Source: Levilactobacillus suantsaiihabitans
GTDB lineage: Bacteria; Bacillota; Bacilli; Lactobacillales; Lactobacillaceae
Length of the DNA: 36,006 nucleotides
Reading direction: 5' to 3'
Assembly: GCF_004745505.1 (NCBI RefSeq)
Contig: NZ_RKLX01000024.1
Coordinates: 1-36,006 of the forward strand
Positions within the stretch are counted from its first letter, which is position 1. Each line of letters starts with the position of its first letter. Positions 23,786 through 32,242 of this stretch are shown here, piece by piece. The notes below the pieces were generated by a model. It worked only from the letters and a program-made list of their open reading frames with translations, was not told the origin of the DNA and did no database searches. The position numbers and the translations under genes were made by a program.

Positions 23786-25120
23786 CTAGTTAAAGTAAGT
23801 CAGATCAGAGGCCAGCGTTGGGTAGGCCAGAATGGTCTGGTTGATATCCGCCGTGCTCATGTGGTTTTGAATCACGAAGTCTAGGTAATTGATGACCTGT
23901 TCGGCTTCGCTGCTCAACACGGCCGCCCCCACGATGTTGCCACTCTCCTGATCCACGACCACTTTGATTCTGGCGGCCGGGTCAGCTGTCCGTTGGTAGC
24001 TGTACCAGTGGGTCAGGTCCAGATCATTGACGTGATACTTCTCCGGTTCCGCAACGGCCTCGGCGGGAGTCACGCCCAACTGGGCCAATTGCGTTTTGCC
24101 ATAAACGACCGACGGAATGACCGGGTAGCTGATTGGGTCAGCCGCGCCGTTGGTCAGCGTGGCCGTCAGGTAGCGGCCTTCATAGCCGGCCACCGGCGTT
24201 AATTTTGGCTGAGGCCGATCGACCACGTCGCCTAGGGCAAAGACATGGTGATTGGTGGTCTGCAGCCGGTCGTTGACGGCAATCCCGTGCGGCGTGGTGA
24301 CCACGTCGATGCGTGCCAAATGCAGGTCGTCGATCGCTGGTGTCCGCCCAGCGGTGGCGAAAACTAGGTCCGACGTCCAGGTCTCGCCACTCGCCGTCGT
24401 CAGTTGATACTGGTCATCAACGGCGACAACGGCGGTCACGTCCGTGTCCAATTTCACGTCCACACCCTCGGCCGTCAACCGGTCCATCAGGTCGTGGACC
24501 AGGTCGCCGTCAAAGGCCCGCAACGGCCGCCGATTGTGGTGGACCAAATGGACCCGACTGCCGGCCGCACTGGCAATGGCGGCCAGTTCGACGCCGACGT
24601 AGCCCGCTCCAATCAAGGTGATATCGGCCGGTAACGTGTCCAAGTCCAAAAAGTCATTGCTGGTGCGCAATAGGTCCTTGCCCGGAATGTCGAGCAATCG
24701 CGGTTCTTGGCCGGTCGCAATGATCCAGTTGGCCGCGTTCAGTTGGTCCTCGCCTACGGTCAAGGTGCCATCGGTATTGAAACTGGCCGTCCCGTGAAAG
24801 GTCGCAATACCCGCGGTTTTGAGGCCTTCCAGGGTCCCGGACGGAATCTTTTCCGTGTAAGCGCGCTTCTTAGCCATCGACGCGCGCCAGTCAATTTGCG
24901 GCACACTGGTCAACCCATGACCCTGCAAGGCTTCACTGCGGCCCTGAGCTTCAACGGCAGCCATCAGAATCTTCTTCGGGTCACACCCGCGGTTTGGGCA
25001 CGTGCCACCCCAGAGGTCCTTTTCCACGACCGCCACGTTCAGGCCGTGGCCGTGTAATCCGTACGCCGCCGCTAAGCCGCCGGGGCCGCCACCAATAATC
25101 ACGACATCAAATTCTTGCAT
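23786..25120 (-). CDS. FAD-dependent pyridine nucleotide-disulfide oxidoreductase
   Basis: 444 residues from the ATG at 25120; the first ATG (25135) overlaps the ribosome site GGAGGGTG. The FAD-binding GGGPGGLAAA is at about residues 10-19, the redox-active pair is Cys41/Cys46 in GGTCPNRGCDPKK, an NAD(P)-binding GAGYVGVELAAIA lies near the middle, and ALGDV of the second FAD motif is present. The architecture matches glutathione reductase/LpdA. At the C-terminus the usual HPTxxE dyad is replaced by AYPTLASDL, so the His-Glu base is absent. The natural substrate is therefore open; single-gene unit with its own ribosome site. Confidence 0.9.
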   Translation of the reverse strand: MQEFDVVIIGGGPGGLAAAYGLHGHGLNVAVVEKDLWGGTCPNRGCDPKKILMAAVEAQGRSEALQGHGLTSVPQIDWRASMAKKRAYTEKIPSGTLEGLKTAGIATFHGTASFNTDGTLTVGEDQLNAANWIIATGQEPRLLDIPGKDLLRTSNDFLDLDTLPADITLIGAGYVGVELAAIASAAGSRVHLVHHNRRPLRAFDGDLVHDLMDRLTAEGVDVKLDTDVTAVVAVDDQYQLTTASGETWTSDLVFATAGRTPAIDDLHLARIDVVTTPHGIAVNDRLQTTNHHVFALGDVVDRPQPKLTPVAGYEGRYLTATLTNGAADPISYPVIPSVVYGKTQLAQLGVTPAEAVAEPEKYHVNDLDLTHWYSYQRTADPAARIKVVVDQESGNIVGAAVLSSEAEQVINYLDFVIQNHMSTADINQTILAYPTLASDLTYFN

Positions 25121-25175
25121 CGTTTCACCCTCCATTTCGTCTCATCTACGCCTTCGAGTTTAGCACGAAAACGAC

Positions 25176-26435
25176 TTAACCTCGCTTAATTTGCTCCGCG
25201 GCCTCGTGATGGTGGACTAAGAGGTAGTTGAACCCGATGTAAAGCATGATGACGATACCCGTGATCAGGTAGACGGGCCCGGCTGGAAATTTTTGAAAGA
25301 ACACGCCGTACGCCGCGGTCCCTAATGGTAAGGCCAGCTGCATCAACGTGCTAAAGGTCGACCCAACGCGGCCCAGCAATTTGGTCGGCACCGTCATTTG
25401 CATGTACACGGACATTGGCGTGTTGACGAAGGCCAGGATGACGCCAGAGAAAAACGATAAGACAATTAAACTGCCAATCAAGATGGCGGCGCGCAACGGT
25501 GCGATGAAGCAGATGCCCATCACAGCGATGATACCACCTAACATCAACGATAGTCGTAAGATGGCCAGCAACACATTTTTAAACCGCGGCAGGACCGTTA
25601 ACACCAGGTTGCCCAACAACACCCCACCGGCCACAGCACTCAGCACCCAGCTCAACCGCGCGTTACCCAGATGACGGGTCTGCACGATGGCGTACGGCAG
25701 GCCGACGTCGATCGACGCCAATAAGAAATTCAAAAAGATGCCCAAGATAACCACGGACTGCAAGGTAAAATGGGTATGGATATAGTCCAGACCCACCTTG
25801 AATTGCGCCCACTGTGACTTGGGCGCACCACTGTCGGTGGCATTGGCTAGCGGGTGGAAGCGCATGCTCAACGCAATCAGCCAGGTAATGGTTTCCACGC
25901 CGAGTTCCAACCGGACGATGCCCTCGAACCCAATCCAGGCGTACAGCGCGGCCGCAACCAATGGGGAGATCAGCTGAATCCCCGCCATCGCCGCCTGTTC
26001 AATGGTCGACAGGGTCTTCACGTGGTTATCGTTGACTAGCTCGTGGACCGAGGCCATGTAGGTGGTGGACGTGACCTTGTCCGCGCTGGCAATCACGGTC
26101 AGCACGACGATGGCCAGGACCATTTCGTTACTCACGTGGGGCGCCAACAGTGCATACACGCCGTAACTCAGAACCACGATGCCCCGACTCGTCAACAGCA
26201 GTGGCTTGTGCCGGCGACGGTCGACCAGGTTACCGACGGGCATGACTAGCAATAAGCCAACCAGCGGATAGATGATGGAGCCCAGGCCAAAGCTAATAGC
26301 CGAATGCGTCGTGTGTAGCAGCATTAAGCCCAAAGCAAAGCTGAAGACATCCCCACCCAACGTGCCAATGATATCGCTACTGGCCGCCTTGACAATTTGA
26401 ATGATCGACTGACGATTGGTGATTTGCCCGTCCAT
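25176..26435 (-). CDS. MFS transporter
   Basis: 419 residues with about 12 hydrophobic segments. The motif-A-like loop GNLVDRRRHKPLLL lies between the second and third segments, and a long central loop near 195-210 separates the two halves. The overall pattern resembles drug or macrolide-type exporters of the major facilitator superfamily. GGGGGTG precedes the ATG. It is divergent from the DUF3290 gene. Substrate cannot be predicted from the sequence. Confidence 0.85.
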   Translation of the reverse strand: MDGQITNRQSIIQIVKAASSDIIGTLGGDVFSFALGLMLLHTTHSAISFGLGSIIYPLVGLLLVMPVGNLVDRRRHKPLLLTSRGIVVLSYGVYALLAPHVSNEMVLAIVVLTVIASADKVTSTTYMASVHELVNDNHVKTLSTIEQAAMAGIQLISPLVAAALYAWIGFEGIVRLELGVETITWLIALSMRFHPLANATDSGAPKSQWAQFKVGLDYIHTHFTLQSVVILGIFLNFLLASIDVGLPYAIVQTRHLGNARLSWVLSAVAGGVLLGNLVLTVLPRFKNVLLAILRLSLMLGGIIAVMGICFIAPLRAAILIGSLIVLSFFSGVILAFVNTPMSVYMQMTVPTKLLGRVGSTFSTLMQLALPLGTAAYGVFFQKFPAGPVYLITGIVIMLYIGFNYLLVHHHEAAEQIKRG

Positions 26436-26464
26436 CGCGACACCCCCTCATGATAATTGTTCTA

Positions 26465-26470
26465 ATTATA
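26465..26470 (-). promoter_or_regulatory. -10 box of the MFS gene
   Basis: Perfect TATAAT on the minus strand, 30 bases before the start codon; a weak TTTAAA lies 17 bases upstream. Confidence 0.5.
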
Positions 26471-26530
26471 CTCTCATAATATTTTAATTTAAAGACTGTT
26501 TTCATCATTTCCCGCACATCAGGTATTTCG

Positions 26531-26539
26531 TGATAAAAT
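26531..26539 (+). promoter_or_regulatory. Extended -10 promoter of the DUF3290 gene
   Basis: TGA-TAAAAT on the plus strand, 31 bases before the ATG; no clear -35. Confidence 0.4.
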
Positions 26540-26570
26540 AACCCCTAGAAACAATTGAAGGGAGTACACG

Positions 26571-27017
26571 ATGACATTCTATACTTATGGATACCTTACA
26601 AATCATCACAGCAACTGGCAGTACCTGCGAATTGCCTTGATTATCGCGCTACTGGCGGTCTTCATCGGCCTATTCATCACCTATCTGCGGCACAGCTGGA
26701 ACGTCAAATATAAAGATATGAGTATCATCACCGGCACGTTATTGTTGCTCGTCTTGGGCTTTCAAATCAACAGTCTGGTCTCCTTGCGTTCGGCCACCGA
26801 ACAGACCAGTGAGATCACGGGCATTGTCAAAAACGTGGCCAAACAGCTGGACGTGCAGCCCAGCAAGCTGGCGGTCAACGCCACGACCACGAACAATAAC
26901 CTGTTGATCAAGGCCCCCAGCGGCTATTACCGGTTAGCTTACAATGCAGACGGCTCCGCCTACGTGGTGGAACGTGTCCAGCTACAGCGGCCCAAAGTCA
27001 CCATCGTAAAGGAGTAA
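26571..27017 (+). CDS. DUF3290 domain-containing membrane protein
   Basis: 148 residues with two N-terminal transmembrane segments (about 21-42 and 53-70) and an extracytoplasmic or soluble C-terminal domain. The beginning MTFYTYGYLTNHHSN and the layout match the DUF3290 family. GAAGGGAG precedes the ATG. It is followed after 4 bases by a DUF421 gene; the two families commonly occur as a pair in lactobacilli and other Firmicutes, suggesting a shared membrane complex of unknown function. Confidence 0.85.
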   Translation: MTFYTYGYLTNHHSNWQYLRIALIIALLAVFIGLFITYLRHSWNVKYKDMSIITGTLLLLVLGFQINSLVSLRSATEQTSEITGIVKNVAKQLDVQPSKLAVNATTTNNNLLIKAPSGYYRLAYNADGSAYVVERVQLQRPKVTIVKE

Positions 27018-27021
27018 CGGT

Positions 27022-27660
27022 ATGTTTGTCTATTCAGATGTCTTCATTAAATTACTAGTCGGCTTCATTTTTATGACGCTGCTGATCAACTTCTCGGGCA
27101 AGGGCAACCTGGCGCCGACCTCGGCCATCGACCAGGTCCAAAACTACGTCTTAGGGGGCATCGTCGGCGGAGTCATCTACAATTCCGCCGTCACCCTGAT
27201 TCAGTTCGTCATCGTCTTGTTGATCTGGTCGCTCCTGATTTTGGTCACCCGCTACCTGAAAATTCACGTGCGCGCCGTGGGCAAATTCATCGACGGCGGC
27301 CCCATCACCGTGATTCGCAACGGCCAGCTGTTGGTCCACAACTGTCTGAAGGCCAATTTATCGGCCAAGGAGATTGATTTCAAATTACGAACAGCCGGCG
27401 TTTATCAAATCAACGACGTCAAACGGGCCATCGTCGAGCAAAATGGCAGCCTCACCGTCCTGCGCCAGGGCGACGGGTCCATTCGCTATCCGGTCATCGT
27501 GGACGGTCAGATTGACTACGACGTCTTGGAATTGATGAGTCACGACGAAAACTGGCTCTTGGCTCAACTGAAACAACACGGCGTGGCCAACATTCGGGAC
27601 GTCTACATGGCCAAATACGAGAATCATCAGTTTGAAATTACGCGTTACGAACAGGAGTAA
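27022..27660 (+). CDS. DUF421 domain-containing protein (YetF-like)
   Basis: 212 residues. Three transmembrane segments occupy about residues 1-80, including the family motif FSGKGNLAPTSAIDQVQNYV, then a two-lobed soluble region with DGGPITVIRNGQLL and LRTAGVYQINDVKRAIVEQ typical of DUF421/YetF. The ribosome site AAAGGAG lies in the end of the DUF3290 gene. Role unknown; the fixed pairing with DUF3290 suggests joint function. Confidence 0.88.
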   Translation: MFVYSDVFIKLLVGFIFMTLLINFSGKGNLAPTSAIDQVQNYVLGGIVGGVIYNSAVTLIQFVIVLLIWSLLILVTRYLKIHVRAVGKFIDGGPITVIRNGQLLVHNCLKANLSAKEIDFKLRTAGVYQINDVKRAIVEQNGSLTVLRQGDGSIRYPVIVDGQIDYDVLELMSHDENWLLAQLKQHGVANIRDVYMAKYENHQFEITRYEQE

Positions 27661-27750
27661 CCGGTATGGATTTGGTGGTTATTTAATTTAACCTTCAACC
27701 TTTAACCCTAAAAGTGGTACGCTAGGATTAAAGCTAAGGAGATGACGCGC

Positions 27751-28281
27751 ATGGCCGCAGATCGGTTAAGTGAATATTGGGACGTGTATGACCGGCGACT
27801 CCAGCGAGTGGGCCAGCAACAGCGTCAGGACCCCGTGCGCCCGGGGTGTTTTCATTTGGTGGTCGACGCCTTTATTTTCAATCCCGCCGGTGAGGTCCTC
27901 TTGCAGCAGCGCTCGGCCAATAAGCTGAACTTTCCCAGTTGTTGGGACTGTTCCGTCGGCGGTTCCGTCGTGGCGGGGGAAACCATTACGGACGCCATGC
28001 ACCGGGAAATGACCGAGGAATTGGGCCTCGACCTGCCCGTCAGTCCGGCCGACAACTACCTGCTCCAGCCCCATTCGCATTGGATTGAGGCCTGGTTTGC
28101 CTTTCAAACAGACCGGCAGCTGGCCGACTTCACGATTCAACACGAGGAGCTCCAACGCGTGGCCTACTTTGACCTGGCCACCGCCCATGACCACCTGAAC
28201 CAAATCGGTTTTAACGCCTACACCGTTGAGTTGCAGCGGGCGTGGGAACATGTACATGAACCATTAAAAAAACGTGCTTAG
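27751..28281 (+). CDS. Nudix hydrolase
   Basis: 176 residues from the ATG at 27751; an ATG at 27742 abuts the AAGGAG ribosome site and is too close. The complete Nudix box GX5EX7REUXEEXGU occupies residues 71-93 (begins GSVVAGETITDAMHREM, then TEELGL). The general layout, with a substrate domain starting LSEYWDVYDRRL and LLQQRSANK, resembles the YfcD/IPP-isomerase-like Nudix group, but the cysteine and glutamate residues of true type I isomerase are not evident. It hydrolyses a nucleoside-diphosphate-linked compound by family inference. The stop codon lies within a terminator hairpin. Confidence 0.9.
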   Translation: MAADRLSEYWDVYDRRLQRVGQQQRQDPVRPGCFHLVVDAFIFNPAGEVLLQQRSANKLNFPSCWDCSVGGSVVAGETITDAMHREMTEELGLDLPVSPADNYLLQPHSHWIEAWFAFQTDRQLADFTIQHEELQRVAYFDLATAHDHLNQIGFNAYTVELQRAWEHVHEPLKKRA

Positions 28282-28304
28282 TCGTTGGACTAAACACGTT
28301 TTTA
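28266..28304. terminator. Bidirectional terminator after the Nudix gene
   Basis: AAAAACGTG-TTAGTC pairs with GACTAA-CACGTTTTT around GTTG; T-runs on both strands. It overlaps the last codons of the Nudix gene. Confidence 0.85.
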
Positions 28305-28344
28305 AGTCTACCTAGTGATGTGTTTCGGATCGTGACTCTCCTGA

Positions 28345-28475
28345 CGAAAGGCCGCTAGGAGAGAGCCAAACCAGTGTAGCGGCGTAAAGGCCACTGGGCC
28401 TCGTTTCGGTTCGCTACGCATAAAGGGATCTCCTTCCTACTCGTCTATAGCTGCTAAAGACTGGCTGACGAGTCA
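28345..28475. other. Cluster of hairpins between the Nudix and LPQTG genes
   Basis: Three inverted repeats follow each other: CTCTCCT with AGGAGAG, CCAGTG with CACTGG (nested with GTAGCG and CGCTAC), and ACTCGTC with GACGAGT. No gene is seen here. It may be the 3' untranslated region of the LPQTG gene or a degenerate structured repeat. Confidence 0.35.
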
Positions 28476-28515
28476 TGTTCATTTCGCAAATACCTTCTAT
28501 TCCGTGGTCGTTGCC

Positions 28516-31500
28516 CTAGTCATGGTCGCGACGCTTCTTCCAGCCACTCAGGGTGAAGGCCGCTAACAAAGCGCCGAACCAAGCCAACTTGGACTTCTGT
28601 TCGCCGGTCTGCGGTAAGGCCCCTGAGCTATAACTGGACCCAGAACCACTGCCGCCGTTGGTGTGGCCGTAACTACTGCCGGAACCACTGCCCCCTGAGT
28701 AACCACTAGCGCCAGAACCGCCGCCGTAACTCAACCCACTTGGCGCGCTGCTACCGGTGGAACTGCCGGTGCCATCAGTCAAGTCGTCATCGGCAGACCC
28801 CGTGATTTCTTGATCTGCGGCCTCATCATCGTCCAGCCCTGTTTGGCCAGCTGACCCGCCAGTGTGGTCTAAATCGGTACCGGTCGTGTTGCCATCACCA
28901 GTGCCGGAGCCGTTGCCCGTGGTACTGTCATTGCCGGTGGTGTTGCCACTGCCTTGGCCGTTGCCGGTGCCAGTGGTGTTGCCTTGGCCGTTACCGGTGT
29001 TGTTGCCATTACCATTGCCTTGGCTATTGCCGGTGTTATTGCCATTGCCGTTACCTTGGTCATTACCAGTGTTATTGCCATTGCCGTTCGTATTTCCATT
29101 ACCAGTGCCGTTACCGTTGTTAGACCCGGAATTGTTGCCATTTCCGTTGCCGGTGTTCCCATTCCCGGTGTTGTTGCCGCCACCGTTCGTGTTCCCACCA
29201 GTACCGGTATCATTTTGGTCTTCATTACCGGAACCGTTGCCGCTGCCATCAGAGCCGTTACCGTCTCCACTGCCGTTAGAGCCGTTACCATCGCCACTGC
29301 CATCAGAGCCGTTACCGTCTCCGCTGCCGTTAGAACCGTTACCGTTTCCACTGCCACCAGAGCCGTTGCCGTTGCCACTGCCGTTAGAGTCGTTACCGTC
29401 TCCACTGCCGTTAGAACCGTTGCCGTCCCCACTGCCGTTAGAACCGTTGCCGTCCCCACTACCATTAGAACCGTTACCGTTTCCACTGCCGTTAGAGCCG
29501 TTACCGTTTCCACTGCCACCAGAGCCGTTGCCATCGCCACTGCCATCAGAGCCGTTACCGTCTCCACTGCCATTAGAACCGTTACCGTTTCCACTGCCAT
29601 TAGAACCGTTACCGTTTCCACTGCCGTTAGAGCCGTTGCCGTCCCCACTGCCACCAGAGCCGTTACCGTCTCCACTGCCATTAGAACCGTTGCCGTCCCC
29701 ACTGCCGTTAGAACCGTTGCCGTCCCCACTGCCGTTAGAGCCGTTACCGTCTCCGCTACCACCAGAGCCGTTGCCGTCTCCACTGCCGTTAGAACCGTTA
29801 CCGTTTCCACTGCCACCAGAGCCGTTGCCGTCTCCACTGCCGTTAGAGCCGTTACCGTTTCCACTGCCGTTAGAGCCGTTACCGTCCCCACTGCCGTTGT
29901 CGCCGTCGTTTCCGTCAGAACCGCCGTCGCCACTGCCAGCACCGTCGCCACCGTCGGATCCACCGTTACCACCAGATCCGCCAGAGCCACCGGAACCATT
30001 GCCACCGCCTGGCTGGCCACCGTTGCTGTTACCACCACCAGCGCCGCCTGTGCCTGGTCCGGTTACGTTACCATCGCCACCTTGGCCCGGCTGGTCACCG
30101 CCATCACTATCGCCGTCACCTGTGCCTGACTGGTTATCGTTATCATCCCCGTCACCAGTCCCAGCGCCGCCAGACCCGCTACCGGAACCGTCACCAGTGC
30201 CTTCATCGCCGCCACCAGTACCAGGATTTCCACCGTTGCCGCCACCTGTGCCGGGGCCAGTTACATCACCGCCGTCGTTGGTATCGCCATCGTTGCCATT
30301 GTCGGAACCGTTGTGGTCGCCGCCACCGTTCCCGTCGCCAGAACCGTTGTGGTCATCCCCACTGTTTCCGTTATCAGAACCGTCGTGGTCGTTTCCACCG
30401 TTCCCGTTATCAGAGCCGTTGTTGTCGTTTCCACCGTTTCCGTTATCAGAACCGTTGTTATCGTTCCCACCGTTTCCGTTATCAGAGCCGTTGTTGTCGT
30501 TCCCACCGTTCCCGTTGTCAGAACCGTTGTGGTCGCTGCCGCCGTTCCCGTCGCCAGAACCGTTGTGGTCATCCCCACTGTTTCCGTTATCAGAACCGTC
30601 GTGGTCGTTCCCACCGTTTCCGTCGCCAGAACCGTTGTTGTCGTTCCCACCGTTTCCATTGTCAGAACCGTCGTGGTCGTTCCCACCGCTTCCGTTATCA
30701 GAACCGTCGTGGTCGCTACCCCCGCTTCCGTTATCAGAACCGTCGTGGTCGTTCCCACCGTTCGTATCGCTGCCGTTGCCAGCATCGTGACCATCGTCCT
30801 CATCATCCCCGTCGTCAATGTCCGTGGACGCGACTTCAAAGACGTGGGTCACTTCTTGTTCCGTTTTGGTAAAGGAACCGGTTAGTTCACCTTTCGTTTC
30901 CTTGTAGATGTACCCGTCAATATCCTTAGGCTGCGCATCGTAATTTTCTCCCAGCGCACCGACTAAGACGTCATCTTCACCGATTGTTTTGCCTGCCGTA
31001 TCAACGTAATGAACCTTCACCGGCGCGGCGTGACCTTTCGGCTGGTACTGTTGCACAAAAGTCCACAGGACGCGGTCTGGGTTTTGTGGATCACGAATTT
31101 CCCCCAGCATGGCGAACCGGTCATGATTGTCTTTCAGATTGGTCAGCTTCCCATCCGTAAAGTTATCCCCATCCCGGACGCTTTCAGGCACATGAAGCTT
31201 GTCGTAAACCAATCCTTTTTGGCCATCCGGTTTGGCTTCCCCACCGCTAAAGTGGATACGGTAAAATGGCATTGTCGAAATCAGGTCTCCAGTATCCTTA
31301 TTCCGCGTTTCTTCCGCATACATCGGCACGGCAAAGCGCTCGAGCGGCTTCATTTGATACTGTTCCCCTTCCCGGGTATGGGTGCCGTTGACCAGCTGAC
31401 CGGTCAGCTTGCTATCCACATAAGCCGAAGCATCTGAGATGAACTGGTTGTCGCCGTTGAAACTTTCCAACTGCAACTGACTCAAAATACTGAAGTCTCT

Positions 31501-32085
31501 GATCTGACAGCCGCTCAGGTCCAAATTCTGCAATTTCATCATCCCCGCCAACGGCTGGATATTTGACAACCGGCTGTTCATCACCTTCAACGTCCGCAAA
31601 TTACCCAAATCTGCAATCGGATTCAAATTAACGACATTCCCTTTGGGCATAACATGTGGGTGTTCACCATAATGGTTGTTCCCCTCATCGTCAAAATTGG
31701 TAGCTGCCCCGTCTAAAATCAACGTGTGTAAATTTTTTGCCTTCTCTAAGCCTTTCAGACTGATCGGCAGGCGGTCTTGAATGCCGCTACCCACGACCGT
31801 ATCCTTATCGACAATGATTTCTTTGATGCTGGACATGTATGACCCCTTGATGTCGCCTTCCTTCTGGATGTTCTTTCCCTGTTGCTGAAGCGTTTTCAAT
31901 ACGATTTTTCGCAAATTTGGGCTGGGCATCCATTCAAAAACTGAGGTCTCTTTGCGAGTGACGTGACTGTACTTATCGTTATCCGTTGCGTCGGCGCTGG
32001 CCTTGGGTGATTCCAAGAGCATCCCCGTCCCCACGAGGGTTGCTGCTGCCGTCAGCCATAAAGTGGTGCGTACATTTTGTGCCAT
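28516..32085 (-). CDS. LPQTG-anchored surface protein with LRR, MucBP and long Gly/Asp/Asn/Ser repeats
   Basis: 1189 residues. The signal peptide is residues 1-32 (hydrophobic 9-24, KASADA cleavage). Residues about 90-230 contain leucine-rich units (LKNLHTLILDGA-like, LGNLRTLKVMNSRLSNIQPL, MMKLQNLDLSGCQI). A MucBP-type domain spans about 355-425 (APVKVHYVDTAGKTIGED). The rest to about 1130 is low complexity: 13 units of 12 residues, a Gly-rich linker, about 24 units of 9 residues, then Gly/Asn/Thr repeats. The sortase signal LPQTG is at 1157-1161 with a hydrophobic helix and the basic tail KKRRDHD. GGAGGAG precedes the ATG. The repeat stalk should hold the LRR-MucBP head away from the wall; adhesion is inferred from domains. 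Confidence 0.92.
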   Translation of the reverse strand: MAQNVRTTLWLTAAATLVGTGMLLESPKASADATDNDKYSHVTRKETSVFEWMPSPNLRKIVLKTLQQQGKNIQKEGDIKGSYMSSIKEIIVDKDTVVGSGIQDRLPISLKGLEKAKNLHTLILDGAATNFDDEGNNHYGEHPHVMPKGNVVNLNPIADLGNLRTLKVMNSRLSNIQPLAGMMKLQNLDLSGCQIRDFSILSQLQLESFNGDNQFISDASAYVDSKLTGQLVNGTHTREGEQYQMKPLERFAVPMYAEETRNKDTGDLISTMPFYRIHFSGGEAKPDGQKGLVYDKLHVPESVRDGDNFTDGKLTNLKDNHDRFAMLGEIRDPQNPDRVLWTFVQQYQPKGHAAPVKVHYVDTAGKTIGEDDVLVGALGENYDAQPKDIDGYIYKETKGELTGSFTKTEQEVTHVFEVASTDIDDGDDEDDGHDAGNGSDTNGGNDHDGSDNGSGGSDHDGSDNGSGGNDHDGSDNGNGGNDNNGSGDGNGGNDHDGSDNGNSGDDHNGSGDGNGGSDHNGSDNGNGGNDNNGSDNGNGGNDNNGSDNGNGGNDNNGSDNGNGGNDHDGSDNGNSGDDHNGSGDGNGGGDHNGSDNGNDGDTNDGGDVTGPGTGGGNGGNPGTGGGDEGTGDGSGSGSGGAGTGDGDDNDNQSGTGDGDSDGGDQPGQGGDGNVTGPGTGGAGGGNSNGGQPGGGNGSGGSGGSGGNGGSDGGDGAGSGDGGSDGNDGDNGSGDGNGSNGSGNGNGSNGSGDGNGSGGSGNGNGSNGSGDGNGSGGSGDGNGSNGSGDGNGSNGSGDGNGSNGSGDGNGSGGSGDGNGSNGSGNGNGSNGSGNGNGSNGSGDGNGSDGSGDGNGSGGSGNGNGSNGSGNGNGSNGSGDGNGSNGSGDGNGSNGSGDGNDSNGSGNGNGSGGSGNGNGSNGSGDGNGSDGSGDGNGSNGSGDGNGSDGSGNGSGNEDQNDTGTGGNTNGGGNNTGNGNTGNGNGNNSGSNNGNGTGNGNTNGNGNNTGNDQGNGNGNNTGNSQGNGNGNNTGNGQGNTTGTGNGQGSGNTTGNDSTTGNGSGTGDGNTTGTDLDHTGGSAGQTGLDDDEAADQEITGSADDDLTDGTGSSTGSSAPSGLSYGGGSGASGYSGGSGSGSSYGHTNGGSGSGSSYSSGALPQTGEQKSKLAWFGALLAAFTLSGWKKRRDHD
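29236..29898 (-). repeat. 27-base tandem repeats in the LPQTG gene stalk
   Basis: About 24 units encoding GSGDGNGSN and variants (D/N at position 4, N/G/D at position 9). Codon usage varies among units, so DNA identity is lower than protein identity. Copy number is likely to vary between strains. Confidence 0.85.
30294..30761 (-). repeat. 36-base tandem repeats in the LPQTG gene
   Basis: About 13 units encoding GGNDHDGSDNGN and variants. A block containing CGTTCCCGTCGCCAGAACCG recurs at 30327 and 30543, exactly 216 bases (six units) apart and nearly identical for over 70 bases, which points to a recent higher-order duplication. Confidence 0.85.
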
Positions 32086-32185
32086 GTTGATTCTCCTCCA
32101 AAATAATGATGTCTATAATTGCCTGTTGTTCTCTCTCCGATAATCAATATCCTATCAGGTTAATAGACAGAAGAGAATAAGTTCT

Positions 32186-32201
32186 TGATTGCACAATCAA
32201 A
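32186..32201. promoter_or_regulatory. 16-base palindrome upstream of the LPQTG gene
   Basis: TTGATTG and CAATCAA around CA, between the C39 operon terminator and the LPQTG gene, about 100 bases upstream of its start. It may be an operator, or simply part of the terminator tail. I see no strong promoter for the LPQTG gene. Confidence 0.3.
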
Positions 32202-32233
32202 AAAGGAACCCCCGCCTTTGAACGGTGATTCCA
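32199..32233 (-). terminator. Terminator of the C39 peptidase pair
   Basis: On the minus strand GGAATCACCG pairs with CGGGGGTTCC (one mismatch), followed by TTTTTTGATTG, directly after the stop of the second C39 gene. Confidence 0.8.
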
Positions 32234-32242
32234 CAACACGGC

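Noticed and set aside
27751-28281. Type I isopentenyl-diphosphate isomerase (to complement mvaA)
   Set aside because: The Nudix box is present, but the isomerase-specific active-site cysteine and glutamate contexts are not; called a general Nudix hydrolase.
29236-30761. Regular repeats that could suggest a CRISPR array
   Set aside because: The repeats are contiguous, without unique spacers, and encode in-frame protein repeats of an LPQTG protein.
28862-30790. Long proline-rich plus-strand ORF (642 aa) and several other long ORFs opposite or within the LPQTG gene
   Set aside because: They are shadows of the repetitive Gly/Asp/Asn/Ser codons, which lack stops in several frames; no ribosome site or independent domain is seen.
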